From Cellvibrionaceae bacterium 1162T.S.0a.05 (GTDB lineage Bacteria; Pseudomonadota; Gammaproteobacteria; Pseudomonadales; Cellvibrionaceae), in NCBI GenBank assembly GCA_000964245.1, contig LANB01000001.1, forward strand, positions 2,508,392-2,572,391: a stretch of 64,000 bases of DNA, in the 5' to 3' direction. Below are positions 30,075 through 39,867 of this stretch, one piece after another; the first letter of the stretch is position 1, and every line of letters begins with the position of its first letter. A program made the position numbers and the translations under genes. The notes below the pieces were generated by a model. The model was not told the DNA's origin, searched no databases, and saw only the letters and a list, made by a program, of their open reading frames with translations.

Positions 30075-31493
30075 ATGATTTCTGGAATTAAAAAATTAGT
30101 CATATTACTTGTTGTCGTCGGCGGGGGCTTGTATTTGGCGGCGCAATGGAAGGTGGATAAGGAGTTAAAAAAGGAGCTGGAAAAGGCAGCGCCTTATGCT
30201 GAAGTCACTTATGATAAATCTTCTATTAATCTGGCGGGAGTGATCAGTGTGGAAGGTGTGCGTGTGCGCAGCGATACCATGCAGATGACTCTGAATATTG
30301 ACGAGGTTGCCTGGTCGTTAGGAAATCTCTATCAAACGCTTATGGCTGATGTGAATATCCAGCAAGGTAAATTTCCCGAAAAAATCTATATGCGTATAGC
30401 CGGACTGGAACTTCCTCTCGATGAACTTGCGGACAAAATTCCTCCCGTGCCACCCGGCCCCACCGATATAATTTCCACAGCCAGTTGTGGTGATGTGCAA
30501 ACTATTGGCGTGTCCGAGTTGATGGCGATGGGCTACGATCGCCCTGATTTATCTTTTGATGTCACGATGCACAATGATGAATCTGCCAATGAGTATACTT
30601 TGCGAGGAATGTTACAAATGGCGGCGGCTGCGCGCCTGGATTACGAATTTGTTCTCGATAGAAGTATTGCCATGGGCGCACTCATGATGGGAAGTCCGGA
30701 AGAAGCCTTTAGATCAATGTCACTGTCCTTAAAGGATGAAGGTTACAACAATGCCGAAGCTGCATTTTGTAGTGGCAGGGAAGGCGTGCGCAACAGCGAC
30801 TATCTCGATAAACACCTCGCGTCAGTGCGTAATTTGCTGGAGGGTGCTGATCTCGTCCCAAGTGAGGAGCTGTACACGGCGTATCGCGCGTATAAATCAC
30901 CTGAAAGCGAAGTGTCTTTCAGTATCAAGCCGCAACCCAATGTCAAATTAAGCGATATGGCATTCTATGATTTTGCGACCATACAAAGCATGCTAAATCT
31001 CGACCTGAAAGTGAACGGGCGCCCCCTTACCCAATTTTTTAATCATTGGGATGCAGCCAAATTCCACGGTTTGGCCGCGAATGCCCATGCGCTACCCGGC
31101 GCCAGTAGTTTTAGTGATGAATCGATGTGGGCAGAAGAAACTGAACTCGATTACGAAAGTGCAGTGGAAAGTGCGGTGGAAAGTGCAGTGGGAACGGAAT
31201 ACGGTTCGAATTCGACAGGCAGTGCCAACAACAGCTATGCAGAAACCAATACAGGGCAAAGCGCTGCTGCGCAAGAAGATGGAAGCGATGGTGTCGCAGT
31301 GGCCCTGGAAAACGCCGGGGACTACATTGGCCGGGATATCAAACTCGTTCGATCGAATGGCAAGGAGTACGAAGGAAAACTTTCCAAAGCAGATGGCCGC
31401 AAAATCTGGTTAGTGGTTTCTCACGATGGCGGTGAAGCAACGATTCCCTTGCATTTCAGTGCGATCGAAGCGTTTTATGTATTGCCCGAATAA
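30075..31493 (+). CDS. Membrane-anchored hypothetical protein with Sm-like C-terminus
   Basis: A 472-residue protein with one N-terminal membrane anchor (about 8-24, VILLVVVGGGLYLAAQW) and a long probably periplasmic part. Residues about 30-320 alternate beta strands and helices. A low-complexity stretch (about 355-410, with SAVESAVESAV and many S, N, T and G) acts as a linker. The last about 55 residues (DYIGRDIKLVRSNGKEYEG, then AIEAFYVL) look like a small LSm/SH3-like beta-barrel. The start follows AAAGGAG. I do not recognise a named family. A terminator follows, so it is a single-gene unit. Confidence 0.65.
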   Translation: MISGIKKLVILLVVVGGGLYLAAQWKVDKELKKELEKAAPYAEVTYDKSSINLAGVISVEGVRVRSDTMQMTLNIDEVAWSLGNLYQTLMADVNIQQGKFPEKIYMRIAGLELPLDELADKIPPVPPGPTDIISTASCGDVQTIGVSELMAMGYDRPDLSFDVTMHNDESANEYTLRGMLQMAAAARLDYEFVLDRSIAMGALMMGSPEEAFRSMSLSLKDEGYNNAEAAFCSGREGVRNSDYLDKHLASVRNLLEGADLVPSEELYTAYRAYKSPESEVSFSIKPQPNVKLSDMAFYDFATIQSMLNLDLKVNGRPLTQFFNHWDAAKFHGLAANAHALPGASSFSDESMWAEETELDYESAVESAVESAVGTEYGSNSTGSANNSYAETNTGQSAAAQEDGSDGVAVALENAGDYIGRDIKLVRSNGKEYEGKLSKADGRKIWLVVSHDGGEATIPLHFSAIEAFYVLPE

Positions 31494-31554
31494 ACCGTGA
31501 AAAACTTCAATAAGATTTAAATGTAATTAGCTGGTAAAAAGTGATTGAAAGAAA

Positions 31555-31588
31555 AAGCCTGCGACGTATTGCCGCAGGCTTTTTTTAT
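31555..31588. terminator. Bidirectional intrinsic terminator
   Basis: AAAAAGCCTGCG and CGCAGGCTTTTTT pair across about 9 bases, between two convergent genes. A-tract and T-tract on either side make it usable from both directions. Confidence 0.9.
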
Positions 31589-31603
31589 GGTGATGTTTAA
31601 ATA

Positions 31604-34066
31604 TTATTTAAATGCGCTGAAACCAATATAACCGTTACAGTGCATCCACTCTGAAAATGATCCCGCACCACAGGAACCATCCCAGGCTGCCGTGTTATTT
31701 GTTTGCGCTTCGGCCTCGTGAACCACGCCATTGATGGTGACCTTGTCGACCACAACATCGCGGTTGGGTGCATCATTGATGTACTCGACATTAATGCCGC
31801 CACCAAGAGAGGTCGTCACGGTGTAATTCTGGAAGTTGGGAGACAAATTCCAGGTCGCGACGACTTGCCCACCTACTGTGAGGTTAATAGTTTCCTGGCC
31901 GCTGGTGCCACGGGCGCGCACAGTTATCGGGTAAGAGCCTGTACCGGGGCTGCCGCTACGATTTGCACAGAAGCCGACATCGCGAGAGCTTTCGCCACCA
32001 CCCAGAATGTTATTCCAGGTAATGCCATCGGCGTAGATGTTCTCGCCGTACTGCGCGTAGTTCGCATTCCAGAAATCATAAATAGTGCCCTCTGTTGTGA
32101 AGGCGACATCCCAGTCAAGTGGTGTGCTGTTGCGGTTTTTAACAATGACGTTGGCGCAATAACCGCTGCCCCAGTCACTTGTTTTAACCACTTCGATACC
32201 CGAACTGAAAGTGGGGCATTTCAGGCGAATGTCGAGGTTCGTCACTTCTGGTGGAATAAACATAATTTCAGTTTCCACCCAGGCTTGGGATTCATTGGTA
32301 GGGGAAACGCAGCCGGGGTATTCCGCGCGTACCTTGTAATAACCTGTGACGACATCCCAGCCAAACGCGCCTTCTCGCGCAGTTTTGTCAGGGTTTGTAC
32401 GGTTATGTGGAGCCATTATCGTGCTGCCATCCGGGACAATAGTGAAAGGCCCGGTGTTGTTGTCAGAACGATAGAGTGTAACTGTAGCCCCGACCAGAGG
32501 TTCGCCCTCGACTGTACGTACCACACCAGACGGGTCGATATACATCGGCACATTGGCAACGCGCGTAATCATGCCGCAATTGCGGGTAATTTCGAGATTG
32601 GCAGGGCCATGTGACGGCTCCAACGGTCCAATGGTTGCCGTAAAACTACCGTCAGCGAGAATCGTCATTGTGCCAGTGACATCGGCGTGACCTTCTTCGA
32701 ACGACAAGACATAAGTGGCTGTGCCCATAGTGCCATCGCCGCAGGCTTCCGCAGTGATTTCAAACGGTACTTGCCAGTGCGCAATCGGGTCGCCGCTGTC
32801 CGTGGTGCGTCCAGTGTTTACGCCAGCACCTACCGGATTATTGAAATTGTTTGGAGGTGGATAACCAAAGGTGATGATGTTGTAAATGGAATCAAAGGCC
32901 GGGCGATGGCTGACGTAATCACCGGTAGAACTGTGCGTGACGAGCCCAGAGTGATAGTTATTCCACGATTTGCCTATTGAGTATCCCCAAAGTGTCACAC
33001 CTACAACTCCAGGGTGGTTCCACATTAGTGGAAGGACGCGCTCATATTCTTCCAACTGTTCTGTGTCCATTTGTGCAGAATCGCCTGGCAGTTCCAGAGG
33101 GTTACCATTATTTCTGCGTTCATCGGAAAGTTTGTAGTCGATATCCAGTTCAGCGATGTGAATAGGTAAGCCCGTCGTGGCCAAATCATCCAGAACACCT
33201 TGAATAGTTGCGGTATTCTGGCCACCCCAACTGCTCACATTAAATAGATGCGCTTGTATGCCGATGCCATTAATGATGGGTTGACCGTTAAAGTCATAGG
33301 ACTGTAACAGTTGAATAATTTCCTTGTAGGCACCGCTTTTTTCGCCATTAATAATGCGATAGTCATTGATTAACAGCTGCACATTAGGGCCGAACACTTC
33401 GCGCGCCTTGAGGAAGGCCCACACAACCCATTCAATATTACACACCTGGTCCGGTGTTGAATCGTTCATGTCGCAATTAAAGGAAATGTTGTTGGTATAG
33501 GCTTTGCCAAAATCGGCAGCGACACGACCGTTGAATGCACTTGCAAATGAAAGTTCTTCATTCAAGACTTCATTCGCCACATCAATGTAAGTTGTTTCAG
33601 GGTAATTGTCGCGTACGTATTCAAACCAGTCTGTTACCGCTGCGACAATCTCATCGTCGCTCAGGCTGGCACGCCAGGTGTCGTCATCGTGATCGGCATG
33701 CCCCCAAAGCAAGGCATGAAATTTAAAGGGAATATCATTGGCAACAGCAAATTGGTAAACCTGTTGTCCCTGGCTGTCGTTGTAAGTCCCGCGCGGTTCT
33801 TCTACGTAGCCCCATTTGTTATCGTTTTCTGCGGTAACCTGATTGAAGTAGTCGGTGTAGTCGTTGGGGATGAATAACGAATAGTCGCCATTAGCTTGAT
33901 CTGTTGGCCCTAAAATGCTGCCAAAATATTTCCCCCGAAAATCAGACCAGCCGGCGTGTGCAAACGTTGAAAATAACAGGCTTGAGCCAAGCACTGCCCA
34001 CGATAACGTCAAGGCTTTACATCGTGTTCGCCTCAATGTTTTTTTTAGAATTAAGCTAAAGTTCAT
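31604..34066 (-). CDS. Secreted modular GH10 endo-1,4-beta-xylanase with CBMs
   Basis: An 820-residue secreted xylanase. A signal peptide (about 1-38, ending FAHAG) precedes the GH10 barrel (about 42-410). The acid/base is Glu166 (DVANEVL) and the nucleophile Glu306 (HIAELDI); the substrate-binding WGHAD and LWGYSIG motifs are present. A beta region (about 430-520), a carboxypeptidase-regulatory-like domain (about 520-625), a CBM2-like module with paired cysteines (about 630-715) and a CBM60-like calcium-dependent xylan-binding module (about 716-810) follow. Dipping into xylan, a side polymer of plant walls, fits with the pectin genes nearby. It is transcribed alone with an AT-rich upstream region. 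Confidence 0.93.
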   Translation of the reverse strand: MNFSLILKKTLRRTRCKALTLSWAVLGSSLLFSTFAHAGWSDFRGKYFGSILGPTDQANGDYSLFIPNDYTDYFNQVTAENDNKWGYVEEPRGTYNDSQGQQVYQFAVANDIPFKFHALLWGHADHDDDTWRASLSDDEIVAAVTDWFEYVRDNYPETTYIDVANEVLNEELSFASAFNGRVAADFGKAYTNNISFNCDMNDSTPDQVCNIEWVVWAFLKAREVFGPNVQLLINDYRIINGEKSGAYKEIIQLLQSYDFNGQPIINGIGIQAHLFNVSSWGGQNTATIQGVLDDLATTGLPIHIAELDIDYKLSDERRNNGNPLELPGDSAQMDTEQLEEYERVLPLMWNHPGVVGVTLWGYSIGKSWNNYHSGLVTHSSTGDYVSHRPAFDSIYNIITFGYPPPNNFNNPVGAGVNTGRTTDSGDPIAHWQVPFEITAEACGDGTMGTATYVLSFEEGHADVTGTMTILADGSFTATIGPLEPSHGPANLEITRNCGMITRVANVPMYIDPSGVVRTVEGEPLVGATVTLYRSDNNTGPFTIVPDGSTIMAPHNRTNPDKTAREGAFGWDVVTGYYKVRAEYPGCVSPTNESQAWVETEIMFIPPEVTNLDIRLKCPTFSSGIEVVKTSDWGSGYCANVIVKNRNSTPLDWDVAFTTEGTIYDFWNANYAQYGENIYADGITWNNILGGGESSRDVGFCANRSGSPGTGSYPITVRARGTSGQETINLTVGGQVVATWNLSPNFQNYTVTTSLGGGINVEYINDAPNRDVVVDKVTINGVVHEAEAQTNNTAAWDGSCGAGSFSEWMHCNGYIGFSAFK

Positions 34067-34977
34067 TGTTTCACCTTAAATGTTTAATAGTTTTTTTAGC
34101 GCGCGTCGAATAGGTCGGTAATTCAAACGACAGCGACTGACTGTAGAAAAAATATTTTTATTGTGTGGTTCAAAATTCGAACGGAGTGATTTTGGGAGGC
34201 CGAGAGAGTATAAGAGTTTGAACGCAGGGAAATAAAATATGGCGTGCCACTAATTGGTGTTTTTGTTGTTGCTCACAGGAATGAAAAAAAGTAGAAAAAA
34301 ATAAAAAGAAAATGCGCTTCTTTTGCATTTTATGTTTTTTTTGGTGTTTTATTTTTTATCGTGAAAGATTCAGCTTTAAATTAAATTCGTGAAAAAAATT
34401 AAATCATAAATGGGTAATTTGGATTTTATTCATCATATCATTTTTTGCAAATCGGTTTGATTTCTGGAGTAGGGCAAGCCGCAATAGAGAGAGGCTTTGT
34501 TACGTTGGATCTGATTGCTCCTGTGTTAATTTCAGATCCAGTTTTAAACCCCCGGTATTTTCGTTCCACCAAATGTAAGTCGAGTAAACATACCGATATT
34601 GAACATGGGTCACCAAAAGAGTGACCCTGCTCAAGTAGTGAGGCGCTGTGTTCATTCACTTCACAGTATGGGTACCGGCGATGACCGTATATGCCCTTTA
34701 GGTGACCGTTCGTCCCTTTAATCCCAGCTAAACGGAGCTGACTGCGTGTTGGAAGCCGTCTCAAGTAAGGTAGTAAGTATTAACCTTGTTGTTGTACTGG
34801 CGGTAAACCGCCCATTCATTTCTCAAGACCCTTCTGGCGCCAGCCCCGTTGCAGGCGCCATTCTTTTACTTCTCCTCTTGCGGGCATTATTGCGGTTTAT
34901 CAGGCGCATTTCGGTTTACACTACCCTTACCTGTTTACTGCCATACTCAACACGGAATACTGCTTTCGGGGGAAACA
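34067..34977. other. Long intergenic region, AT-rich then mixed
   Basis: A 911-base gap between divergent genes. The half beside the xylanase gene (to about 34440) is very AT-rich with A/T tracts and holds GTTCAAAATTCGAAC (34169-34183), a near-palindrome that could be an operator. From 34438 to 34764 the minus strand has a 108-codon open frame without a recognised family and without a good ribosome-binding site; I leave it unannotated. A hairpin TGGCGCC/GGCGCCA at 34835-34860 followed by TTCTTTTACTTC lies 118 bases before the efflux adaptor start and may be an attenuator. Confidence 0.5.
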
Positions 34978-36069
34978 ATGAAGTATCCATCCTTCCTCAT
35001 TTCTATTGTGCTTTTTTTAAGCTTCGGCCTTCAGGCGCAGGCGCCCAAAGGGGTGAAGGTATTTGCGTACGAAGTGCGCGAACAGCGCTTTGTGAATACC
35101 TTGCAGGCGCTGGGTACCCTTAAGGCGAATGAAGCGACAATCATCTCTGCGTCGGTGACCGAGGTCGTCTCCGGCATCCATTTCGATGACGGTCAGCGGG
35201 TTAAGCAGGGCGATATTCTGGTGGCGCTTGCCAGCGCAGAAGAAAATGCCCTGCTTGAGAAAGCGCAACACACCTTGAATGAGGCAGAACAGCAGTATCA
35301 GCGTGTTCGTTCGCTGGTTGAAAAGAACATCGCCACCCAGGCAGAACTGGATGCACGCCGTTTGAACTACGATTCTGCACGCGCCCAGCTCGCAGCAACC
35401 CGCTCCAAACTTGAAGATTTATTGATCATTGCACCCTTTGACGGTGTAGTGGGCATGCGCGACATTAGCCTCGGCGCCCTGGTGCGCCCCGGAGACACCA
35501 TCACCACACTGGATGATGACAGTGTGATGAAACTGGATATGCCGGTCCCCTCGACCTATTTGCCCTACTTGCAAGTGGGCATGGAAATCAAAGCCAAGGC
35601 TCCCGCGCTGGGTGGCAATGAATTCAGTGGCACAATTACAAGCATTGGCTCCCGTGTGGACCCGGTCACTCGCTCGGTACAAGTGCGCGCGGTCTTGCCT
35701 AATGAAAATCAGGCACTGCGCCCCGGCTTGTTAATGTTAGTGGAATTGGCTGAACCGCCACGCATGGCAGTGGTGGTGCCGGAAAAAGCCTTGATCAAGA
35801 GTGCTGGTGAAACCTTTGTCTACGTGGTGAGCAAGGACGGTGATAAAAGCGTGGCTGAAAAACGCATTATTGTTGTAGGTGAACGCCAGCCAGGCATTGT
35901 GGAAATTACCGGAGGGCTTAATGCCGGTGAGTGGGTAGTGACTCAGGGCCATCTCAAATTAAAGCACGGTAGCGATGTCATTATTGCCGCAGAAGACAAC
36001 GGGAAAGACAGTCTGGAAGCGCTCCTCAAGCAAAAGGCTGCGCCCAAGCTTGCGAATCAGGAAAGCTAA
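34978..36069 (+). CDS. RND efflux periplasmic adaptor subunit
   Basis: A 363-residue membrane-fusion protein. A signal peptide (about 1-20, ending GLQAQA) leads into the lipoyl-like half-motifs (VVSGIHFDDGQRVKQGD and APFDGVVGMRDISLGALV), which flank a helical hairpin, followed by the beta-barrel and membrane-proximal domains. It links the inner-membrane pump to an outer-membrane channel in a tripartite efflux system. ATG 34978 follows GGGGAAA; the frame runs further upstream without start signals. The pump gene starts 1 base after its stop, so both are translated together. No outer-membrane channel gene is present, so a TolC from elsewhere must serve. Confidence 0.93.
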   Translation: MKYPSFLISIVLFLSFGLQAQAPKGVKVFAYEVREQRFVNTLQALGTLKANEATIISASVTEVVSGIHFDDGQRVKQGDILVALASAEENALLEKAQHTLNEAEQQYQRVRSLVEKNIATQAELDARRLNYDSARAQLAATRSKLEDLLIIAPFDGVVGMRDISLGALVRPGDTITTLDDDSVMKLDMPVPSTYLPYLQVGMEIKAKAPALGGNEFSGTITSIGSRVDPVTRSVQVRAVLPNENQALRPGLLMLVELAEPPRMAVVVPEKALIKSAGETFVYVVSKDGDKSVAEKRIIVVGERQPGIVEITGGLNAGEWVVTQGHLKLKHGSDVIIAAEDNGKDSLEALLKQKAAPKLANQES

Positions 36070-36070
36070 A

Positions 36071-39000
36071 ATGCTCCTTTCAGATATCAGCATTAAAAAG
36101 CCGGTGTTTGCATCGGTAATTTCTTTTCTATTAATTGCCTTCGGTATTCTCAGCTTTGAGCGTTTGCAGTTGCGGGAATACCCGGACATTGACCCACCCA
36201 TTGTATCGGTGCGCACCGATTACCCCGGTGCTGCAGCCAGTGTGGTTGAAACCCGGGTGACGCAACTCATTGAAGATCGCATATCGGGCGTGGAAGGCAT
36301 CAAGTTTATTTCCTCTTCAAGCCGTGACGGGCGTTCGGATATCAATATCGAATTCAATATCGGCCGCGATATGGAGAGCGCCGCCAACGATGTGCGCGAC
36401 CGGGTGGCGCGTGTACTCGACAGCTTACCGGAAGAAGCGCGCATTCCCGACGTGCAAAAAGTGGATTCCAATGATGACGTGATCATGTGGATGAACCTGA
36501 CCAGTTCCGAGATGACGCTACCGGAATTAACGGACTTTGCTGAGCGGTATTTGGTTGATCGCTTTTCAGTGATTGACGGAGTGGCAAGAGTACGTGTTGG
36601 TGGTGGTTTGAATTTCGCGATGCGAATCTGGATTGATCGTGAAAAACTCGCAGCGCATGATCTGACGGTAACCGATATTGAGCGCGCGTTGCGGGCAGAA
36701 AATGTGGAATTGCCCGCGGGCAGTATAGAGTCTGTTGATCGCAACTTCAGTGTGCGTGTCAAACGCAATTTCCAACAGGTTCAGGATTTTCGCAATCTGG
36801 CTTTGAAAAAAGGCAGTGACGGCTATGTGGTACGTTTAGGCGATATTGCGCGCATCGAAAAAGGAACCGAAGAAGATCGCTTGTTTTTCCGGGGCAACGG
36901 TGAAGCCATGGTCGGCCTCGGTATTTCCAAACAGAGTACTGCAAACACCATTGATGTTGCGCGTGCGGCAAAAGAAGCCGCTGCACGTATTAACCCGACC
37001 TTGCCTGAGGGCATGGAAATTCGGCAGAGTTACGATTCATCGGTTTTCGTCGAAGCGGCAATTAAGGAAGTGTACAAAACCCTGTTTATTGCCGTTGCTT
37101 TCGTTATTTTAATTATTTATTTATTTCTCGGCAGTGCGCGTGCGATGTTGGTTCCCGCAATTACAGTGCCGGTTTCCTTGATCGCAACCTTTATATTGCT
37201 TTCGCTGTGGGGCTTTACCCTCAACATGCTGACCTTGCTGGCGTTAGTGTTGGCGATTGGCCTCGTGGTGGATGATGCGATTGTCGTACTCGAAAATATT
37301 CATCGCCGCATGGAGGAATACGGCGAGTCGGCATTGGTGGCTGCGTTTAAGGGAACACGCCAGGTCGGTTTTGCCGTCATAGCGACAACCCTTGTATTGA
37401 TCGCCGTGTTTGCGCCGATTGCGGTACTGCAAGGGGATATGGGGCGCTTATTTTCCGAGTTTGCGCTTACCATGTCAGCAGCGGTAATTTTTTCGAGCTT
37501 TGTTGCGCTCACAGCATCAGCGATGCTGGCATCAAAAATTCTAAAACATTCAGAAAAATCCTCAAAACTCGTAACCATCGTCGACAATGTGTTTGTCAAA
37601 CTGCGAGCACTCTATAAAAAAGTCATCGTCGCCAGTTTAGCGCGGCCGCTTGTCGTCGCGCTTGTATTCTTTTCGTTAGTCGGCCTTTCGGTGTTGTTCG
37701 CAAAACTGACACCCTCTGAATTCGCGCCGCGTGAAGATCGCGGTGCCTTCTTTATAATTGTGAACGGCCCGGAAGGCGCCAGTTTTAACTACATCAGCCA
37801 ATACATGGATGAAATTGAACGGCGTTTAATGCCGCTGGCAGAAAATGGTGAGGCGCAGCGTATCCTGGTGCGGGCACCGCGCAGCTTTGGTGGCTCAATC
37901 TCAACCTTCCATACAGGTATTGTGATTGTTGTTCTCAACGACTGGGCTCAAAGGCGTTCTGCCTTTGACATCATGGGGCAAATTCGCAATGACCTGGACG
38001 ATTTGCCGGGCGTACGTGCGTTTCCGATAATGCGTCAAGGCATCAGTCCGAATTTGGGTAAGCCCCTGCAATTTACTTTGGGCGGTGGGACTTACGAAGA
38101 GTTGGCGGCCTGGCGCGATGAACTGTTTGATCTTATCGAGGCAGATAACCCCGGGCTGATCGGTTTGGATTCTGATTACAAACCAGACAACCCGCAGGTA
38201 CAGATTGATATCGACTATGACCGCGCCGCCGAGTTGGGCGTCTCTGTACAAAACATCGGTCGCACGCTGGAAACCATGTTGGGTTCCAAGCGCGTGACGA
38301 CTTACATCGAAGACGGTGAAGAGTACGATGTCATTCTCGAAGGCGAACGCAAGCAAACTAACCGTCCGGCAGACCTGCAAAATATTTACGTACGCTCGGA
38401 TCGTTCAGGACAACTGATTCCCTTGGCGAATTTAATTCGCTACGAAGAGCAAGCTGTGACGGCGTCGCTCAACCGTTATAACCGCACCCGAGCGATTACG
38501 ATAGAAGCCGATTTGGCGGATGATTTGAGCCTGGGTGAGGCACTTGCGTATATTGAAAACCTGATTGATGAAAATTTACCCGAACACGTGATTCTGGACT
38601 ATAAAGGCGAATCGCAGCGCTACAAATATTCCGGTAGCTCCATCATACTGACTTTTGGTCTTGGTATTCTGGTCATGTTTTTAGTGATGGCCGCGCAGTT
38701 TGAAAGTTACCTCAGCCCCTTCGTAATTATGTTCACGGTTCCGCTGGCGATAGCCGGAGGACTCTTTGGTATCTGGGTCACGGGTGGCAGTTTGAATTTG
38801 TACACGCAAATCGGCTTGATAATGTTAATTGGCCTCGCTGCGAAAAACGGTATTCTTATCGTCGAATTTGCAAATCAGTTACGTAATGGCGGAAAAAGTG
38901 TTTACGATGCAATTGTTGAAGCGGCACTCGTTCGTTTTCGCCCGATTGTGATGACCAGTTTGACAACGGTTGCGGGTTCTATCCCTTTGATTTTTTCATT

Positions 39001-39181
39001 CGGAGCAGGCGCGGAAACACGTGAAGCCTTGGGGGTGACCTTGTTCTTTGGTGTCGCGGTTGCGACCTTGTTCACGCTTTTTGTTGTTCCGGTCACTTAT
39101 AACTTGTTTGTACGCTATACCAAGCCGGCAAATGAAGTGGAGCAGAAGTTGTTGGAAGAGTTGGAGGCGGGCAAGCCTTAA
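36071..39181 (+). CDS. RND efflux pump, HAE1 (AcrB/MexF-like) family
   Basis: A 1036-residue inner-membrane proton-driven pump, usual length for the family. It begins MLLSDISIKKPVFASVISF and shows two repeats of six membrane helices with large periplasmic loops. The GLVVDDAIVVLENI motif in helix 4 carries the paired aspartates needed for proton transfer. The AGPxGIG-type second half (MLIGLAAKNGILIVEFA) is intact. ATG 36071 overlaps nothing; the longer frame from 35975 lies inside the adaptor gene. Drug, metal or solvent substrates cannot be told apart from sequence; the pattern is that of hydrophobic-compound pumps. A terminator follows about 130 bases later. Confidence 0.95.
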   Translation: MLLSDISIKKPVFASVISFLLIAFGILSFERLQLREYPDIDPPIVSVRTDYPGAAASVVETRVTQLIEDRISGVEGIKFISSSSRDGRSDINIEFNIGRDMESAANDVRDRVARVLDSLPEEARIPDVQKVDSNDDVIMWMNLTSSEMTLPELTDFAERYLVDRFSVIDGVARVRVGGGLNFAMRIWIDREKLAAHDLTVTDIERALRAENVELPAGSIESVDRNFSVRVKRNFQQVQDFRNLALKKGSDGYVVRLGDIARIEKGTEEDRLFFRGNGEAMVGLGISKQSTANTIDVARAAKEAAARINPTLPEGMEIRQSYDSSVFVEAAIKEVYKTLFIAVAFVILIIYLFLGSARAMLVPAITVPVSLIATFILLSLWGFTLNMLTLLALVLAIGLVVDDAIVVLENIHRRMEEYGESALVAAFKGTRQVGFAVIATTLVLIAVFAPIAVLQGDMGRLFSEFALTMSAAVIFSSFVALTASAMLASKILKHSEKSSKLVTIVDNVFVKLRALYKKVIVASLARPLVVALVFFSLVGLSVLFAKLTPSEFAPREDRGAFFIIVNGPEGASFNYISQYMDEIERRLMPLAENGEAQRILVRAPRSFGGSISTFHTGIVIVVLNDWAQRRSAFDIMGQIRNDLDDLPGVRAFPIMRQGISPNLGKPLQFTLGGGTYEELAAWRDELFDLIEADNPGLIGLDSDYKPDNPQVQIDIDYDRAAELGVSVQNIGRTLETMLGSKRVTTYIEDGEEYDVILEGERKQTNRPADLQNIYVRSDRSGQLIPLANLIRYEEQAVTASLNRYNRTRAITIEADLADDLSLGEALAYIENLIDENLPEHVILDYKGESQRYKYSGSSIILTFGLGILVMFLVMAAQFESYLSPFVIMFTVPLAIAGGLFGIWVTGGSLNLYTQIGLIMLIGLAAKNGILIVEFANQLRNGGKSVYDAIVEAALVRFRPIVMTSLTTVAGSIPLIFSFGAGAETREALGVTLFFGVAVATLFTLFVVPVTYNLFVRYTKPANEVEQKLLEELEAGKP

Positions 39182-39311
39182 GTAGGGCTGGATATTGCCC
39201 GGTCAAGCTGGGTATAATTGTGTCAACTTTTCTGAGCCAACTGTTAGTTTTAGGACTAAAAGCTTGTTAAGTGACGAAAAGTTCTTCCCTCCTATCTTAA
39301 TTAGGAATTCA

Positions 39312-39338
39312 GCGGGCCATTAGGCCCGCTTTTTTTTG
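39312..39338 (+). terminator. Intrinsic terminator of the RND operon
   Basis: AGCGGGCC-ATTA-GGCCCGCT followed by eight T. It lies 130 bases after the pump stop codon and just before the palindromic-repeat cluster. Confidence 0.9.
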
Positions 39339-39388
39339 CCTTTCTTTTTCTGCATCCAGGTGTTCGGCTTAGCGAGTTGGCCGCATAA

Positions 39389-39503
39389 GATCGCCGATCA
39401 CAAGGTAGGACTTGTCGAAAACGCAGTGAATACATCCCTGTAGCTCCGTCACGGCTTCCCTGCCGTGACGGTTTCGACAAGTCCTACCTTGCACTCGGCG
39501 ATC
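39389..39503 (+). repeat. 115-bp palindromic element, copy A
   Basis: Outer arms at 39389-39420 and 39472-39503 pair over nearly their whole 32 bases. Between them sits the asymmetric core ATACATCCCTGTAGCTCC and an inner hairpin (GTCACGGC/GCCGTGAC). Copy B (39868-39982) is the same element in inverted orientation; copies C and D lie at 53.4-53.9 kb. The orientation given follows the core. No coding frame fits it. Confidence 0.9.
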
Positions 39504-39596
39504 ATCACGAATGTCGTTTTTGTCCTTGTAAATGACATTACAAGCGGTTCGAAATGTTAAATAAGCTATTCCGGAATTTACACTCAAGAGATCTAA

Positions 39597-39765
39597 GGAA
39601 CCTCTGAAAAATGGCCTATTTTCCCTGTGGCAGCGTCAGCTCCGTGCCGGTGTGCCGGCCCAGTCGATCCTCATTTACTCCAGTAAACCGGTGTGCCGGC
39701 TCAGTCCGTCCTCCGCGCGGTGCTTCCTTGCCACAGAAAAAATATTTCCATTTTTCAGAGGTTCC
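39597..39765. mobile_element. 169-bp MITE with 18-bp terminal inverted repeats
   Basis: GGAACCTCTGAAAAATGG (39597-39614) and its exact reverse complement (39748-39765) bound the element, and a further about 20 bases inside each end pair imperfectly. The 4 bases CTAA occur directly outside both ends, a target duplication. The interior has no transposase and contains two copies of CCGGTGTGCCGGC (39647 and 39688). CTAA-type 4-bp duplications are typical of the IS5 group, so mobilisation by an IS5-like transposase is likely (inference). Confidence 0.85.
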
Positions 39766-39867
39766 CTAAATTCGCACGGCCTTCCCGGGTTGTGGAAAAA
39801 ATTTAAGTGTCCCTGGATATGTTTTGAAAAAAATCTCACGTTATTGAGTGTACGCCACACTCTATTT

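Noticed and set aside
31703-32614. 303-codon plus-strand frame
   Set aside because: Antisense to the GH10 xylanase carbohydrate-binding region; composition (many H, R, G, V) is typical of a shadow frame.
34438-34764. 108-codon minus-strand frame in the long gap upstream of the efflux genes
   Set aside because: It has a protein-like composition in part but no ribosome-binding site, no recognised family and an odd position; not enough support to call a gene.
39369-39587. Small open frames within the palindromic repeats (39369-39587 and 39877-40155)
   Set aside because: They read through inverted-repeat DNA and share residues only because the repeats do; no start signals.
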